This document shows positions 1 through 5,685 of a DNA stretch of 6,662 bases, one piece after another. A program made the translations under genes and the position numbers. The first letter of the stretch is position 1. The number at the start of each line of letters is the position of its first letter. This stretch comes from an uncultured Bacteroides sp. (GTDB lineage Bacteria > Bacteroidota > Bacteroidia > Bacteroidales > Bacteroidaceae): contig CAMTFK010000250.1 of NCBI GenBank assembly GCA_947071285.1, forward strand, positions 1 through 6,662, read 5' to 3'. The notes under the pieces were generated by a model, which had not been told where the DNA came from, ran no database searches, and saw only the letters and a program-made list of their open reading frames with translations.

Positions 1-44
1 CACTATCCTCTTCGTCGGCAGCGTCAGATGTGTATAAGAGACAG
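1..44 (+). other. Illumina Nextera i5 adapter left on the contig end (artefact)
   Basis: This is sequencing-library sequence, not genome. Bases 1-3 (CAC) match the end of the P5 flow-cell oligo. Bases 4-11 (TATCCTCT) match the Nextera i5 index known as S503/N503. Bases 12-25 are the Nextera read-1 tail TCGTCGGCAGCGTC. Bases 26-44 are the 19-bp Tn5 mosaic end AGATGTGTATAAGAGACAG. The parts are contiguous and in the order expected of a tagmentation library, so the genomic insert starts at base 45. The mosaic end is the only transposon-like sequence here and does not indicate a resident Tn5. Confidence 0.97.
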
Positions 45-188
45 GATAAGAACATCGAGAAATTAACGACAAAAGACATTCCATCCACAACAAATACCCC
101 TCCGCCACCTAGACGCGAAGAAAGGGAAATTCCGAGAACAGTCCAGACACCACCACCGTCAAAATCTGGTTCTAACGGAAAGAAATAA
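45..188 (+). CDS. 3' end of a truncated gene, proline-rich hydrophilic tail
   Basis: An open frame runs from the first genomic base to a TAA at 186-188, giving 47 codons with no start of its own. The peptide is hydrophilic and rich in Pro, Lys, Arg and Thr. It contains NTPPPPRREER and, nearer the end, QTPPPSKSGSNGKK before the stop. This looks like the disordered C-terminal tail of a larger protein whose 5' part lies off the contig. A GTG at 30-32 is in frame but lies inside the adapter, so a gene caller could place a false start there. The stop is 3 bp from the stop of the convergent minus-strand gene. I do not recognise the family. The low-complexity composition leaves some doubt that it is coding, but the tight tail-to-tail packing favours it. 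Confidence 0.5.
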   Translation, partial: DKNIEKLTTKDIPSTTNTPPPPRREEREIPRTVQTPPPSKSGSNGKK

Positions 189-191
189 TCA

Positions 192-389
192 TTATTTGTC
201 CTTTCTATTCCACGGAGCAGGCAAAGGAATATAATCAACTGGAATGCCTTTATCAGATAACATATTCTTTAAGTGCCAAGCAAGCGCATCATCTGACACA
301 TGTTTTTCATTTATTAAATATCTTATCTGATAGACCATTCCTTCAATTGTGGATTTCGATAACGGTTTAATCCTTTTAATCATATACAT
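192..389 (-). CDS. small hypothetical protein, 65 aa
   Basis: This 65-codon minus-strand gene starts at an ATG at 389. A second in-frame ATG at 383 is equally plausible, because the protein begins MYMIKRIKPLS and no ribosome-binding site decides between them. The product is basic at the N-terminus (KRIKPLSK), has a central region that looks helical (about residues 13-45) and ends in a proline-containing tail (VDYIPLPAPWNRKDK). No signal peptide, membrane segment or metal-binding motif is visible, and I do not recognise the family. It is convergent with the truncated proline-rich gene to its left, with stops 3 bp apart, and follows the roughly 89-aa minus-strand gene after about 100 bp. The local AT-richness suits accessory DNA. 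Confidence 0.5.
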   Translation of the reverse strand: MYMIKRIKPLSKSTIEGMVYQIRYLINEKHVSDDALAWHLKNMLSDKGIPVDYIPLPAPWNRKDK

Positions 390-440
390 TATTTGTTGGT
401 TATATAAACATTACTAATAAAGATAGGAATAGTTCGATTT

Positions 441-497
441 AAGCACTAATAATATGAAGAAAGTTGATTTGTACCAGTTTCTTAGCAGTTAGTGCTT
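441..497. repeat. nested inverted repeat at the 3' end of the ~89-aa gene
   Basis: A perfect 9-bp inverted repeat has AAGCACTAA at 441-449 and TTAGTGCTT at 489-497. Inside it is a second 6-bp pair, AAGAAA at 457-462 and TTTCTT at 478-483. The right outer arm covers the last codons and the stop of the minus-strand gene ending at 489. The transcript could therefore fold into a two-tier stem just past its stop. No clear T-tract follows on the minus strand, so a standard intrinsic terminator is doubtful. It may be a 3' stabilising structure or chance in AT-rich DNA. Confidence 0.35.
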
Positions 498-758
498 TTC
501 CATAACCATACGTTCCAAAATAGAAGCAGAATAAAGCAACTGTGAAGCCATCAACTTTATTTGGGAAAGGGAATTCACTTTTAAGTTCGACACCCCAGCA
601 GTATAGCATAAATATCTGAACTTATCAGTATCCATAACTGAAGCAAGCGATTTCAAGGTTTCAATAGCCTGTTTCAAATTAGGAGTATAGTTACCGTCAA
701 GAAGCATATCTGGAATATCATTCAAAATCTGCTTCATTTTTCTATCAGATTCATCCAT
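489..758 (-). CDS. small hypothetical alpha-helical protein, ~89 aa
   Basis: The frame can be opened at a GTG at 782 (97 aa), but I favour the ATG at 758 (89 aa, MDESDRKMKQIL...). The reason is that a perfect -7 box (TATATTTG on the minus strand) covers 782-789, so the transcript should begin downstream of that GTG. The product is mostly amphipathic helix: an acidic/basic N-terminus, then LKQAIETLKSLASVMDTDKF, a small CYTAGVSNLKVNSL stretch, and a C-terminal helix SQLLYSASILERMVMEKH. No signal peptide, membrane span or catalytic motif is visible and I do not recognise the family. A role as a small binding or regulatory protein would be a guess. It shares strand and AT-richness with the 65-aa gene downstream. 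Confidence 0.55.
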   Translation of the reverse strand: MDESDRKMKQILNDIPDMLLDGNYTPNLKQAIETLKSLASVMDTDKFRYLCYTAGVSNLKVNSLSQIKLMASQLLYSASILERMVMEKH

Positions 759-781
759 AAGCGCATTATTTATTTGATGCA

Positions 782-789
782 CAAATATA
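782..789 (-). promoter_or_regulatory. candidate Bacteroides -7 promoter element for the ~89-aa gene
   Basis: The minus strand reads TATATTTG, a full match to TAnnTTTG. No TTTG lies 19-21 bp upstream of it; the nearest is 31 bp away. The -33 element is therefore poor or absent. The predicted transcription start falls near 775, leaving a leader of roughly 15-20 nt before the ATG at 758 and excluding the GTG at 780-782. Confidence 0.4.
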
Positions 790-934
790 AGAACTTATAA
801 TATACGATTTATGAAACAGACAAATCTTGATAGCACATAATAGAGTTTATTTCCGATTTATTGTCGGAAGGTTTTTCAACAGCCTCAAACTATACTGATA
901 TTCAAAAAGATATTGATTTTTCTATCATTAAGCT

Positions 935-966
935 ATTGTTTATTTGAAGAAAAATCGTGTCCTTTG
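935..966 (+). promoter_or_regulatory. weak candidate promoter for kbl
   Basis: An ATTG at 935-938 is followed after 20 bp by GTCCTTTG at 959-966. This resembles a Bacteroides -33/-7 pair with the TTTG half conserved but the leading TA missing. It would give a leader of about 35-40 nt before the kbl ATG at 1010. The rest of the 227-bp spacer between the divergent genes (783-1009) holds only the minus-strand -7 box and a short 6-bp stem (851-856 with 864-869). Confidence 0.25.
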
Positions 967-1009
967 TATCGTCTACTATTAAGAAGACAAACTTTTAAAT
1001 TATAAAGCT

Positions 1010-2200
1010 ATGTACGGGAAAATGAAAGAACACCTCAGCAACACGCTTGCTGAAATTAAAGAGGCGGGACTCTATAAAGAAGAACGCCTGATTGAGAGTG
1101 CACAACAAGCTGCTATCAATGTAAAAGGGAAAGAAGTGCTGAACTTCTGCGCCAACAATTACCTGGGTCTGTCCAACCATCCGCGACTGATTGCCGCTGC
1201 CCAGAAAATGATGGATCACCGTGGCTACGGCATGTCTTCCGTACGCTTCATCTGCGGCACGCAAGACATTCACAAGGAACTGGAAGCTGCCATCTCCGAC
1301 TACTTCAAAACGGAAGACACCATACTCTATGCTGCTTGCTTTGATGCCAACGGCGGTGTATTCGAACCGTTATTCACGGAAGAAGACGCCATCATTTCCG
1401 ACTCTCTGAACCATGCTTCCATCATCGACGGTGTGCGCTTGTGCAAAGCCAAACGTTACCGTTATGCCAATGCCGACATGGTAGAGCTGGAAAAATGCTT
1501 GCAGGAAGCTCAGGCACAACGTTTCCGCATCATCGTGACGGACGGCGTGTTCTCCATGGATGGAAATGTTGCCCCGTTGGATAAGATTTGTGACCTGGCA
1601 GAGAAATACGATGCCCTGGTTATGGTAGACGAATCGCACTCCGCAGGTGTGGTAGGTCCCACAGGACATGGCGTGAGCGAATTATTTAAGACCTACGGAC
1701 GTGTAGATATCTATACCGGCACACTGGGCAAAGCATTCGGCGGCGCTATGGGCGGGTTCACTACCGGACCGAAAGAAATCATCGACCTGTTGCGCCAACG
1801 CAGCCGTCCATATTTGTTCTCCAACTCTGTGGCTCCGGCCGTGATAGGTGCAAGTATCGAAGTATTCAAGATGCTGAAAGAAAGCAACGCACTGCATGAC
1901 AAGCTGGTAGATAACGTAAACTACTTCCGTGATAAGATGACAGCCGCCGGCTTCGACATCAAGCCGACACAGAGCGCCATTTGCGCCGTGATGCTGTATG
2001 ATGCCAAATTATCTCAGGTTTATGCGGCACGCATGCAGGAAGAAGGTATTTATGTAACCGGATTCTACTACCCTGTAGTTCCGAAAGATCAGGCACGCAT
2101 CCGTGTACAGATTTCGGCAGGGCACGAGAAAGAACATCTGGATAAATGCATCGAAGCCTTTATTAAGGTAGGAAAAGAACTGGGAGTATTAGCGCACTAA
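1010..2200 (+). CDS. kbl: glycine C-acetyltransferase (2-amino-3-ketobutyrate CoA ligase)
   Basis: This PLP-dependent alpha-oxoamine synthase of the cytoplasm catalyses 2-amino-3-oxobutyrate + CoA to glycine + acetyl-CoA, the second step of threonine degradation. At 396 aa it has the usual Kbl length and aligns end to end with E. coli Kbl as I remember it. Shared blocks include the N-terminal GLYKEERLIESAQQA, then NFCANNYLGLSNHP, SVRFICGTQDIHKELE, DALNHASIIDGVRLCKAKRYRYAN-like text (here DSLNHAS...) and RQRSRPYLFSNS. The PLP Schiff-base lysine is K241 in TGTLGKAFGG. H135 of NHAS and the D207/H210 pair of VDESHS supply the usual cofactor contacts. Serine palmitoyltransferase and BioF are relatives, but the long Kbl-specific blocks make Kbl clear. 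No threonine dehydrogenase gene lies beside it in this window. It converges with the histidine kinase gene. Confidence 0.97.
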   Translation: MYGKMKEHLSNTLAEIKEAGLYKEERLIESAQQAAINVKGKEVLNFCANNYLGLSNHPRLIAAAQKMMDHRGYGMSSVRFICGTQDIHKELEAAISDYFKTEDTILYAACFDANGGVFEPLFTEEDAIISDSLNHASIIDGVRLCKAKRYRYANADMVELEKCLQEAQAQRFRIIVTDGVFSMDGNVAPLDKICDLAEKYDALVMVDESHSAGVVGPTGHGVSELFKTYGRVDIYTGTLGKAFGGAMGGFTTGPKEIIDLLRQRSRPYLFSNSVAPAVIGASIEVFKMLKESNALHDKLVDNVNYFRDKMTAAGFDIKPTQSAICAVMLYDAKLSQVYAARMQEEGIYVTGFYYPVVPKDQARIRVQISAGHEKEHLDKCIEAFIKVGKELGVLAH

Positions 2201-2210
2201 AGTGCGCTAA
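2189..2210. terminator. 10-bp hairpin spanning the kbl stop codon
   Basis: TTAGCGCACT at 2189-2198 and AGTGCGCTAA at 2201-2210 are perfect inverted repeats separated by two bases. The kbl stop (2198-2200) sits at the tip of the hairpin. No T-tract follows in either direction, so this is more likely a 3' RNA-stability or convergent-gene boundary structure than a complete intrinsic terminator. It sits directly before the repeat-rich hairpin at 2218-2261. Confidence 0.5.
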
Positions 2211-2217
2211 GTTACAG

Positions 2218-2261
2218 GCTACGAGTTACGAGCTACAAGTCACTCGTAGCTTGTAGCTTTT
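2218..2261 (+). terminator. repeat-built hairpin and likely terminator of kbl
   Basis: The junction is made of imperfect 7-bp units from 2211 (gttacag, gctacga, gttacga, gctacaa, gtcactc, gtagctt, gtagctt). The later units are the reverse complement of the earlier ones. Two alternative stems result. One pairs AGCTACAAG 2231-2239 with CTTGTAGCT 2250-2258 and is followed by TTTT (2258-2261). The other pairs GCTACGAG 2218-2225 with CTCGTAGC 2243-2250. On the + strand the first fold resembles an intrinsic terminator for kbl with a short U-tract. The region also encodes the last residues of the convergent kinase, whose stop is at 2240-2242. Confidence 0.55.
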
Positions 2262-4495
2262 AGTATCACTGTAAACCGGCTCCCCTTCCCCTGCTCCGAC
2301 CACAGCTCAATCCTTCCCTGCAGCTTCTCCATAATCACCTGACAAATAGAAAGCCCCAGGCCCGTACCTTGCGAGAATTCATCTTGTTTATAGAACCGGT
2401 TGAAAATCATTTTCTGCTCGGCATGCGGAATGCCGCAGCCTGTATCTTCCACATAAATCGCCACTTCCGAAGTCTCAGATAAATAGCGGTATCCCAGTTT
2501 AATATACCCCGACTCAGTAAATTTAGAAGCATTATTCAGGAAGTTCGTAAGCACTTGCACCAAACGCCCTTTATCCACATTTATCTTTGCCGGTACCGTA
2601 TCCTGCTCTTTAATGAATTCCAGACGTTCCGGTATCAACACCTGATGGGTCCGATAAACTTCATCCAGCAGTTCCGTCACTTTGAATGGAGCAAATTCAA
2701 AGGTCATACAGCCCGATTCGAGCCGCGAAAGCTCCAGTATATCGTTTATCAGCGTCAACAGCAAATCACTGTTCCTATTGATAGTCTTGATATATTCACA
2801 ACGCTCATCCGGTTCCAAATCTTCATCGGCCGCCAGAATATTGGAAAAGCCGACAATCGCATTCAGCGGTGTGCGAATCTCATGGCTCATATTCGCCAGG
2901 AACGACTGCTTCAACTCGGCCTTTTCAGCCAGCAGGCGCGCTTCTTCCAGTTCTTGTTCATGGTCTTTAATATCTTGTACGTTCAGCAGCAATCCGGCGG
3001 CTTTATATCCTCCATTCGGCAATGCAATGGTCTTGTAGCGGAACTCCCACCACTGATATCCCTTTCCGTTAAAATCGCAACGCGCCTGCACCGCCACTTT
3101 ACGAATTATGGATATTTTCCTCCAGTTTTCACGCACCTCATCCCAATGCTCCGGATGAATGTAATCAATCAGTTTCTCGAATGTGAGCACCTTCGATCTC
3201 ATTCCCTGTGATTTCCAGAAGTCACTCTCAAAAATGAAATAATCATTCTCCAGCTTCCATGCATACGTATCGCTCCCCTCAATGGCAAGCGCCAGCGTCT
3301 CTTTCTCATCTTCCAGCGCATTGAGAGCTTTCTTTTTTCTCCCCTGCTCCCGCCGGTAAAGAAAAAACAACAAGACAAACAACGTAAGCAGCAAAACCAC
3401 AACCGAAAAGACAATTCCTCCCCACAACAGAGGATGGTTCTTGCTGAACGGGATATGGATAATGGAGTACTTTCCGGGAATATCCGCTTTCGAAAGCCCC
3501 CTTTGCACCATCACGTCCCAATCTACCACATATTCTTTAGCGCTATTTGCAATGGGCATATCCACAGGCTTCTCGCCATGCAGAATCCGGACGGCAGCAT
3601 CCACCATCTCTCCTACTTGTATAGAAAGAGTAGTGATATAGCCGCCCAGCAATTTTTCGCCATAGCCAAATCCTTCATTAATAGCCGTCAGGCTGGGACT
3701 GGAACAGATATTTCCAATATTGACAGTCGTGAAATCCCTTTTCAATTGAAGATAACACCTGTCTCTTGTATATTGGCTTAAACTCCACAAAAGTCCGGCA
3801 TCCGAATTATTTCCCTTGACGCGGATAGCAATCCCCGCAAAATAAGTATAGCTCTCATCCTTCACAAACTCCCTCCACTCCCTGGTGTTCAATTCTTTAG
3901 AATTCATGAATCCTTTCACCTTCTTGCCTTCCAACTGCTCCCGGGCATCCTGCCTTATCTGTTTATCCAGATAAGTGGTGTCAATGAGGGTAAAGAGGTG
4001 CGTCCTTTTCCCGAACAGCTCTTTCACAACCTCAATATTCTCCATAAAATCTATTTTATCACGAAATCCGGTCACATTGGGATACTGCTTTATAAGCGAC
4101 CAGTTGGGGTAATTCACTCCACCGAACACAATAGGCACTTCTTTTACCAGCGGATGCCCGCACTTCAATAACGAATAGGTGGCCTGATCTTCATTGACCA
4201 GTATGACCTCCGGCTTCCAGTCTTTGGAAACCTCGTCCAGCAAAGAATACATCCGCAGAAGCTCCTCCTTTTCCTGATAAGCTTCACAATCCAGATACAG
4301 CGTACGGACATCAGCATCCACCTCTTTCTTCCGGAAAGATTCAGCAATCATTTTATTGAAATCGGGATAAGCAGCATAGGTTTCTTCGTAGGAGTGCACA
4401 ACCAGTATTTTTCTAACTTCTTTCTCCGAGCAACTACCCAGAAAAAAGCAAGCCGGCGCTAACAGGAAGAGTAATATAAAATTGGTTTTACTCAT
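2240..4495 (-). CDS. membrane sensor histidine kinase with periplasmic substrate-binding-like sensor and PAS-like region
   Basis: This is a 751-aa sensor kinase. Residues 1-22 form a signal with a lipobox-like LGSC (C22), so the N-terminus is either lipidated or an uncleaved anchor. Residues 28-345 resemble the ABC substrate-binding (type 1 periplasmic) fold: KILVVHSYEE, then VILVNEDQAT, VPIVFGGVNYPN and NVTGF. A membrane helix spans about 356-380. A PAS-like region occupies about 400-512 and leads into a short coiled linker. The HisKA segment has phosphoacceptor H538 in SHEIRTPLNAIVGFS. The ATPase domain has the N-box NFLNNASKF (651-659), DTGCGIP (684-690), FNRFYKQ and GTGLGLS (710-716). All catalytic motifs look intact. 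There is no receiver domain or DNA-binding output, and no response regulator lies nearby in the window. The frame could open at 4549, but the promoter -7 box lies at 4536-4543, and the signal sequence begins at the ATG at 4495. Confidence 0.93.
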   Translation of the reverse strand: MSKTNFILLFLLAPACFFLGSCSEKEVRKILVVHSYEETYAAYPDFNKMIAESFRKKEVDADVRTLYLDCEAYQEKEELLRMYSLLDEVSKDWKPEVILVNEDQATYSLLKCGHPLVKEVPIVFGGVNYPNWSLIKQYPNVTGFRDKIDFMENIEVVKELFGKRTHLFTLIDTTYLDKQIRQDAREQLEGKKVKGFMNSKELNTREWREFVKDESYTYFAGIAIRVKGNNSDAGLLWSLSQYTRDRCYLQLKRDFTTVNIGNICSSPSLTAINEGFGYGEKLLGGYITTLSIQVGEMVDAAVRILHGEKPVDMPIANSAKEYVVDWDVMVQRGLSKADIPGKYSIIHIPFSKNHPLLWGGIVFSVVVLLLTLFVLLFFLYRREQGRKKKALNALEDEKETLALAIEGSDTYAWKLENDYFIFESDFWKSQGMRSKVLTFEKLIDYIHPEHWDEVRENWRKISIIRKVAVQARCDFNGKGYQWWEFRYKTIALPNGGYKAAGLLLNVQDIKDHEQELEEARLLAEKAELKQSFLANMSHEIRTPLNAIVGFSNILAADEDLEPDERCEYIKTINRNSDLLLTLINDILELSRLESGCMTFEFAPFKVTELLDEVYRTHQVLIPERLEFIKEQDTVPAKINVDKGRLVQVLTNFLNNASKFTESGYIKLGYRYLSETSEVAIYVEDTGCGIPHAEQKMIFNRFYKQDEFSQGTGLGLSICQVIMEKLQGRIELWSEQGKGSRFTVILKATSYE

Positions 4496-4535
4496 AAAGC
4501 ATAGTAATTCATGGCACGTGTCATTTAAAGTAAAG

Positions 4536-4566
4536 CAAAGGTAAATCAAAACATCGGAACGGCAAA
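4536..4566 (-). promoter_or_regulatory. near-ideal Bacteroides promoter for the histidine kinase
   Basis: Read on the minus strand, TTTG (4563-4566) is followed after exactly 19 bp by TACCTTTG (4536-4543). This matches the TTTG / TAnnTTTG housekeeping consensus at both elements and in spacing. Transcription should start near 4530, about 35 nt before the ATG at 4495. The match settles the start codon, because the longer frame's start at 4549 would lie upstream of the transcript. Confidence 0.75.
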
Positions 4567-4575
4567 GACGAATAT

Positions 4576-4607
4576 AAAAAAAAGCTGCTTGAATTTTTCA
4601 AGCAGCT
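4576..4607 (-). terminator. strong intrinsic terminator of ftnA
   Basis: Perfect 11-bp arms, AGCTGCTTGAA (4583-4593) and TTCAAGCAGCT (4597-4607), enclose a 3-nt loop. On the minus strand they run into a T-tract (A-run at 4576-4583 on the + strand). This is a textbook Rho-independent terminator 33 bp past the ftnA stop. Its T-tract ends about 10 bp before the kinase promoter's -33 element, so ferritin and kinase transcription are insulated in a very compact gap. Confidence 0.92.
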
Positions 4608-4640
4608 CCTTCACTTTAGCAATTTATATCAAAAAGATTA

Positions 4641-5120
4641 TTAACGTTCGCCCAGTTTCACATCTACAAAGAAGATGCCCGTAGCACCGGCTTTCTTAAT
4701 CATATCAACGATACCTGCAGCAGTAGCTTCTTCTTCTACCTGTTCGCGGACAAATCCCCACAGGAAATCCTGAGTTGCTTTATCTTTTTCGGCAGCAGCC
4801 ACGTCTACCAGTTTATCAATCATTTCAGACACACGGCGTTCGTGTTTGTAGACCTGTTCAAATACTTCCAGCGGAGTACCGAAATCATTAGGAACTACAT
4901 CCAGCTTATCAACTTTGGCTTTACCGCCACGCTTGATTACATAACCGGCCAACGCACAGGCATGTTCATTTTCTTCCGCCCATTGCTTCTTCAACCAATG
5001 TGCCATGCCACAGAAACCTTCTTTCTCCATATAGAAAGACATAGCCAAATACATGTTAGCCGACCACATTTCAGCCGTAATCTGCTCGTTAATTGCATTC
5101 TGTAATTTTTCAGTAATCAT
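4641..5120 (-). CDS. ftnA: ferritin, bacterial non-heme type
   Basis: This cytoplasmic 24-subunit iron-storage cage protein oxidises Fe(II) at a di-iron centre and stores it as a ferric mineral. The 159-aa product has the four-helix-bundle layout and aligns with E. coli FtnA without shift over the ferroxidase residues. E17 is in TAEMWS, E50 and H53 in WAEENEHA, E94 in YKHERR, and Q127 and E130 in REQVEEEA. All ligands are present and no haem-binding Met like that of bacterioferritin is evident, so ferritin rather than Bfr is the call. Related Bacteroides fragilis ferritin is reported to be induced by oxygen and iron; whether this copy is must be inferred. It appears monocistronic: its own -7 element and an operator-like dyad lie upstream at 5153-5182, and a strong terminator lies downstream. 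Confidence 0.96.
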   Translation of the reverse strand: MITEKLQNAINEQITAEMWSANMYLAMSFYMEKEGFCGMAHWLKKQWAEENEHACALAGYVIKRGGKAKVDKLDVVPNDFGTPLEVFEQVYKHERRVSEMIDKLVDVAAAEKDKATQDFLWGFVREQVEEEATAAGIVDMIKKAGATGIFFVDVKLGER

Positions 5121-5152
5121 AATCGTATTTTTTAATTAATTTGAAATCATTA

Positions 5153-5160
5153 CAAAAGTA
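5153..5160 (-). promoter_or_regulatory. -7 promoter element of ftnA
   Basis: The minus strand reads TACTTTTG, a full match to TAnnTTTG. It places the transcription start near 5146 and leaves a leader of about 25 nt, AT-rich and without a Shine-Dalgarno sequence, before the ATG at 5120. No TTTG occurs 19-21 bp upstream. Instead an inverted repeat occupies that space, as expected for a promoter that needs an activator. Confidence 0.55.
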
Positions 5161-5182
5161 ACAATGGCAGACATACATTGTT
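5160..5182. promoter_or_regulatory. operator-like dyad upstream of the ftnA -7 box
   Basis: AACAATG (5160-5166) and CATTGTT (5176-5182) form a perfect 7-bp inverted repeat with a 9-bp spacer, centred on 5171. It abuts the -7 element and covers the place where a -33 element would sit. The size and symmetry suit a dimeric regulator. I cannot say which one; it does not read as a clear classical OxyR or Fur box. No T-tract follows it, so it is not a standard terminator for the amidase gene that ends at 5199. Confidence 0.4.
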
Positions 5183-5198
5183 CATCCGATAACATTTT

Positions 5199-5672
5199 TT
5201 ATATAAAATATGTCGGATTCACCGGCGTTTCCCGCAGAATATTTGCTGCGTCGAAACAGGGACATTGTTTCACCCACTCCTCCAGTTCTATTTCACCGTT
5301 ATGGTTCAGGTCGGGACTGAGGTCGCGATGACCGACTAACCTGCTGCCGGGATAATCTCTCAACAGTAGCATCACCAACACACGAAGGGAGTGTTTCTGA
5401 GAATCGGTCCGTGTATCAGCAGGACGGCCATTTGTATCCAGACCGCCTTCATAACAAATGCCGATGCTGTTTGCATTGTAGCCTTTCGCATGCGCTCCGG
5501 GCTTTTCAACGGGACGAAGGCTTTTAATGTCCCCGTTCTTCCGGATATAATAATGATAGCCTGCGCCGGAGAAGCCCCGGCACAGGTGATCAGTGGTTAA
5601 GTCAAATTCCGTATAACAACGGTCAGCGCGGGTGGCGCTGCAATGAATGACGAGTAAATCAATCTTTCGCAT
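5199..5672 (-). CDS. N-acetylmuramoyl-L-alanine amidase, T7-lysozyme type (Amidase_2 fold)
   Basis: This zinc amidase should cleave the MurNAc-L-Ala bond of peptidoglycan. The 157-aa product follows T7 lysozyme closely. H10 in VIHCSAT, H115 in VGHRDLSP and C137 in KQCPCFD are the zinc ligands. Y39 in GYHY and K135 before the cysteine match the catalytic Tyr/Lys pair. HAKGYNANSIGICYEGG (61-77) is the family's substrate-groove block. No signal peptide is present, so export or release would need help. Between the second His and the Cys, residues 121-132 fit a 12-residue EF-hand loop (D1, N3, N5, G6, I8, E12), suggesting a bound calcium. It is the last gene of an operon with the HU-like gene and smalltalk, starting 13 bp after the smalltalk stop. 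No terminator follows it. Phage endolysin ancestry is likely. Confidence 0.95.
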   Translation of the reverse strand: MRKIDLLVIHCSATRADRCYTEFDLTTDHLCRGFSGAGYHYYIRKNGDIKSLRPVEKPGAHAKGYNANSIGICYEGGLDTNGRPADTRTDSQKHSLRVLVMLLLRDYPGSRLVGHRDLSPDLNHNGEIELEEWVKQCPCFDAANILRETPVNPTYFI

Positions 5673-5685
5673 GATTACGAATTTA

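Noticed and set aside
26..44. Tn5 mosaic end as a resident transposon
   Set aside because: It is joined to the Nextera index and read-1 tail, so it comes from library preparation.
851..869. TTCCGA / TCGGAA stem followed by GGTTTTTC as a terminator
   Set aside because: The stem is only 6 bp and no + strand gene ends nearby that it could terminate.
995..1273. Minus-strand open frames across kbl
   Set aside because: They are antisense to a highly conserved enzyme and have no promoter, context or domain support.
1010..2200. Serine palmitoyltransferase instead of Kbl
   Set aside because: Bacteroides has this related enzyme, but the blocks around the active site and the C-terminal GFYYPVVPKDQARIR match Kbl much better.
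2555..3211. Long + strand open frame inside the kinase gene
   Set aside because: It is the antisense of the conserved kinase domains, and its translation shows no recognisable protein features.
4842..5105. Open frame on the + strand within ftnA
   Set aside because: It is a shadow of ferritin, whose ligand residues are all intact on the minus strand.
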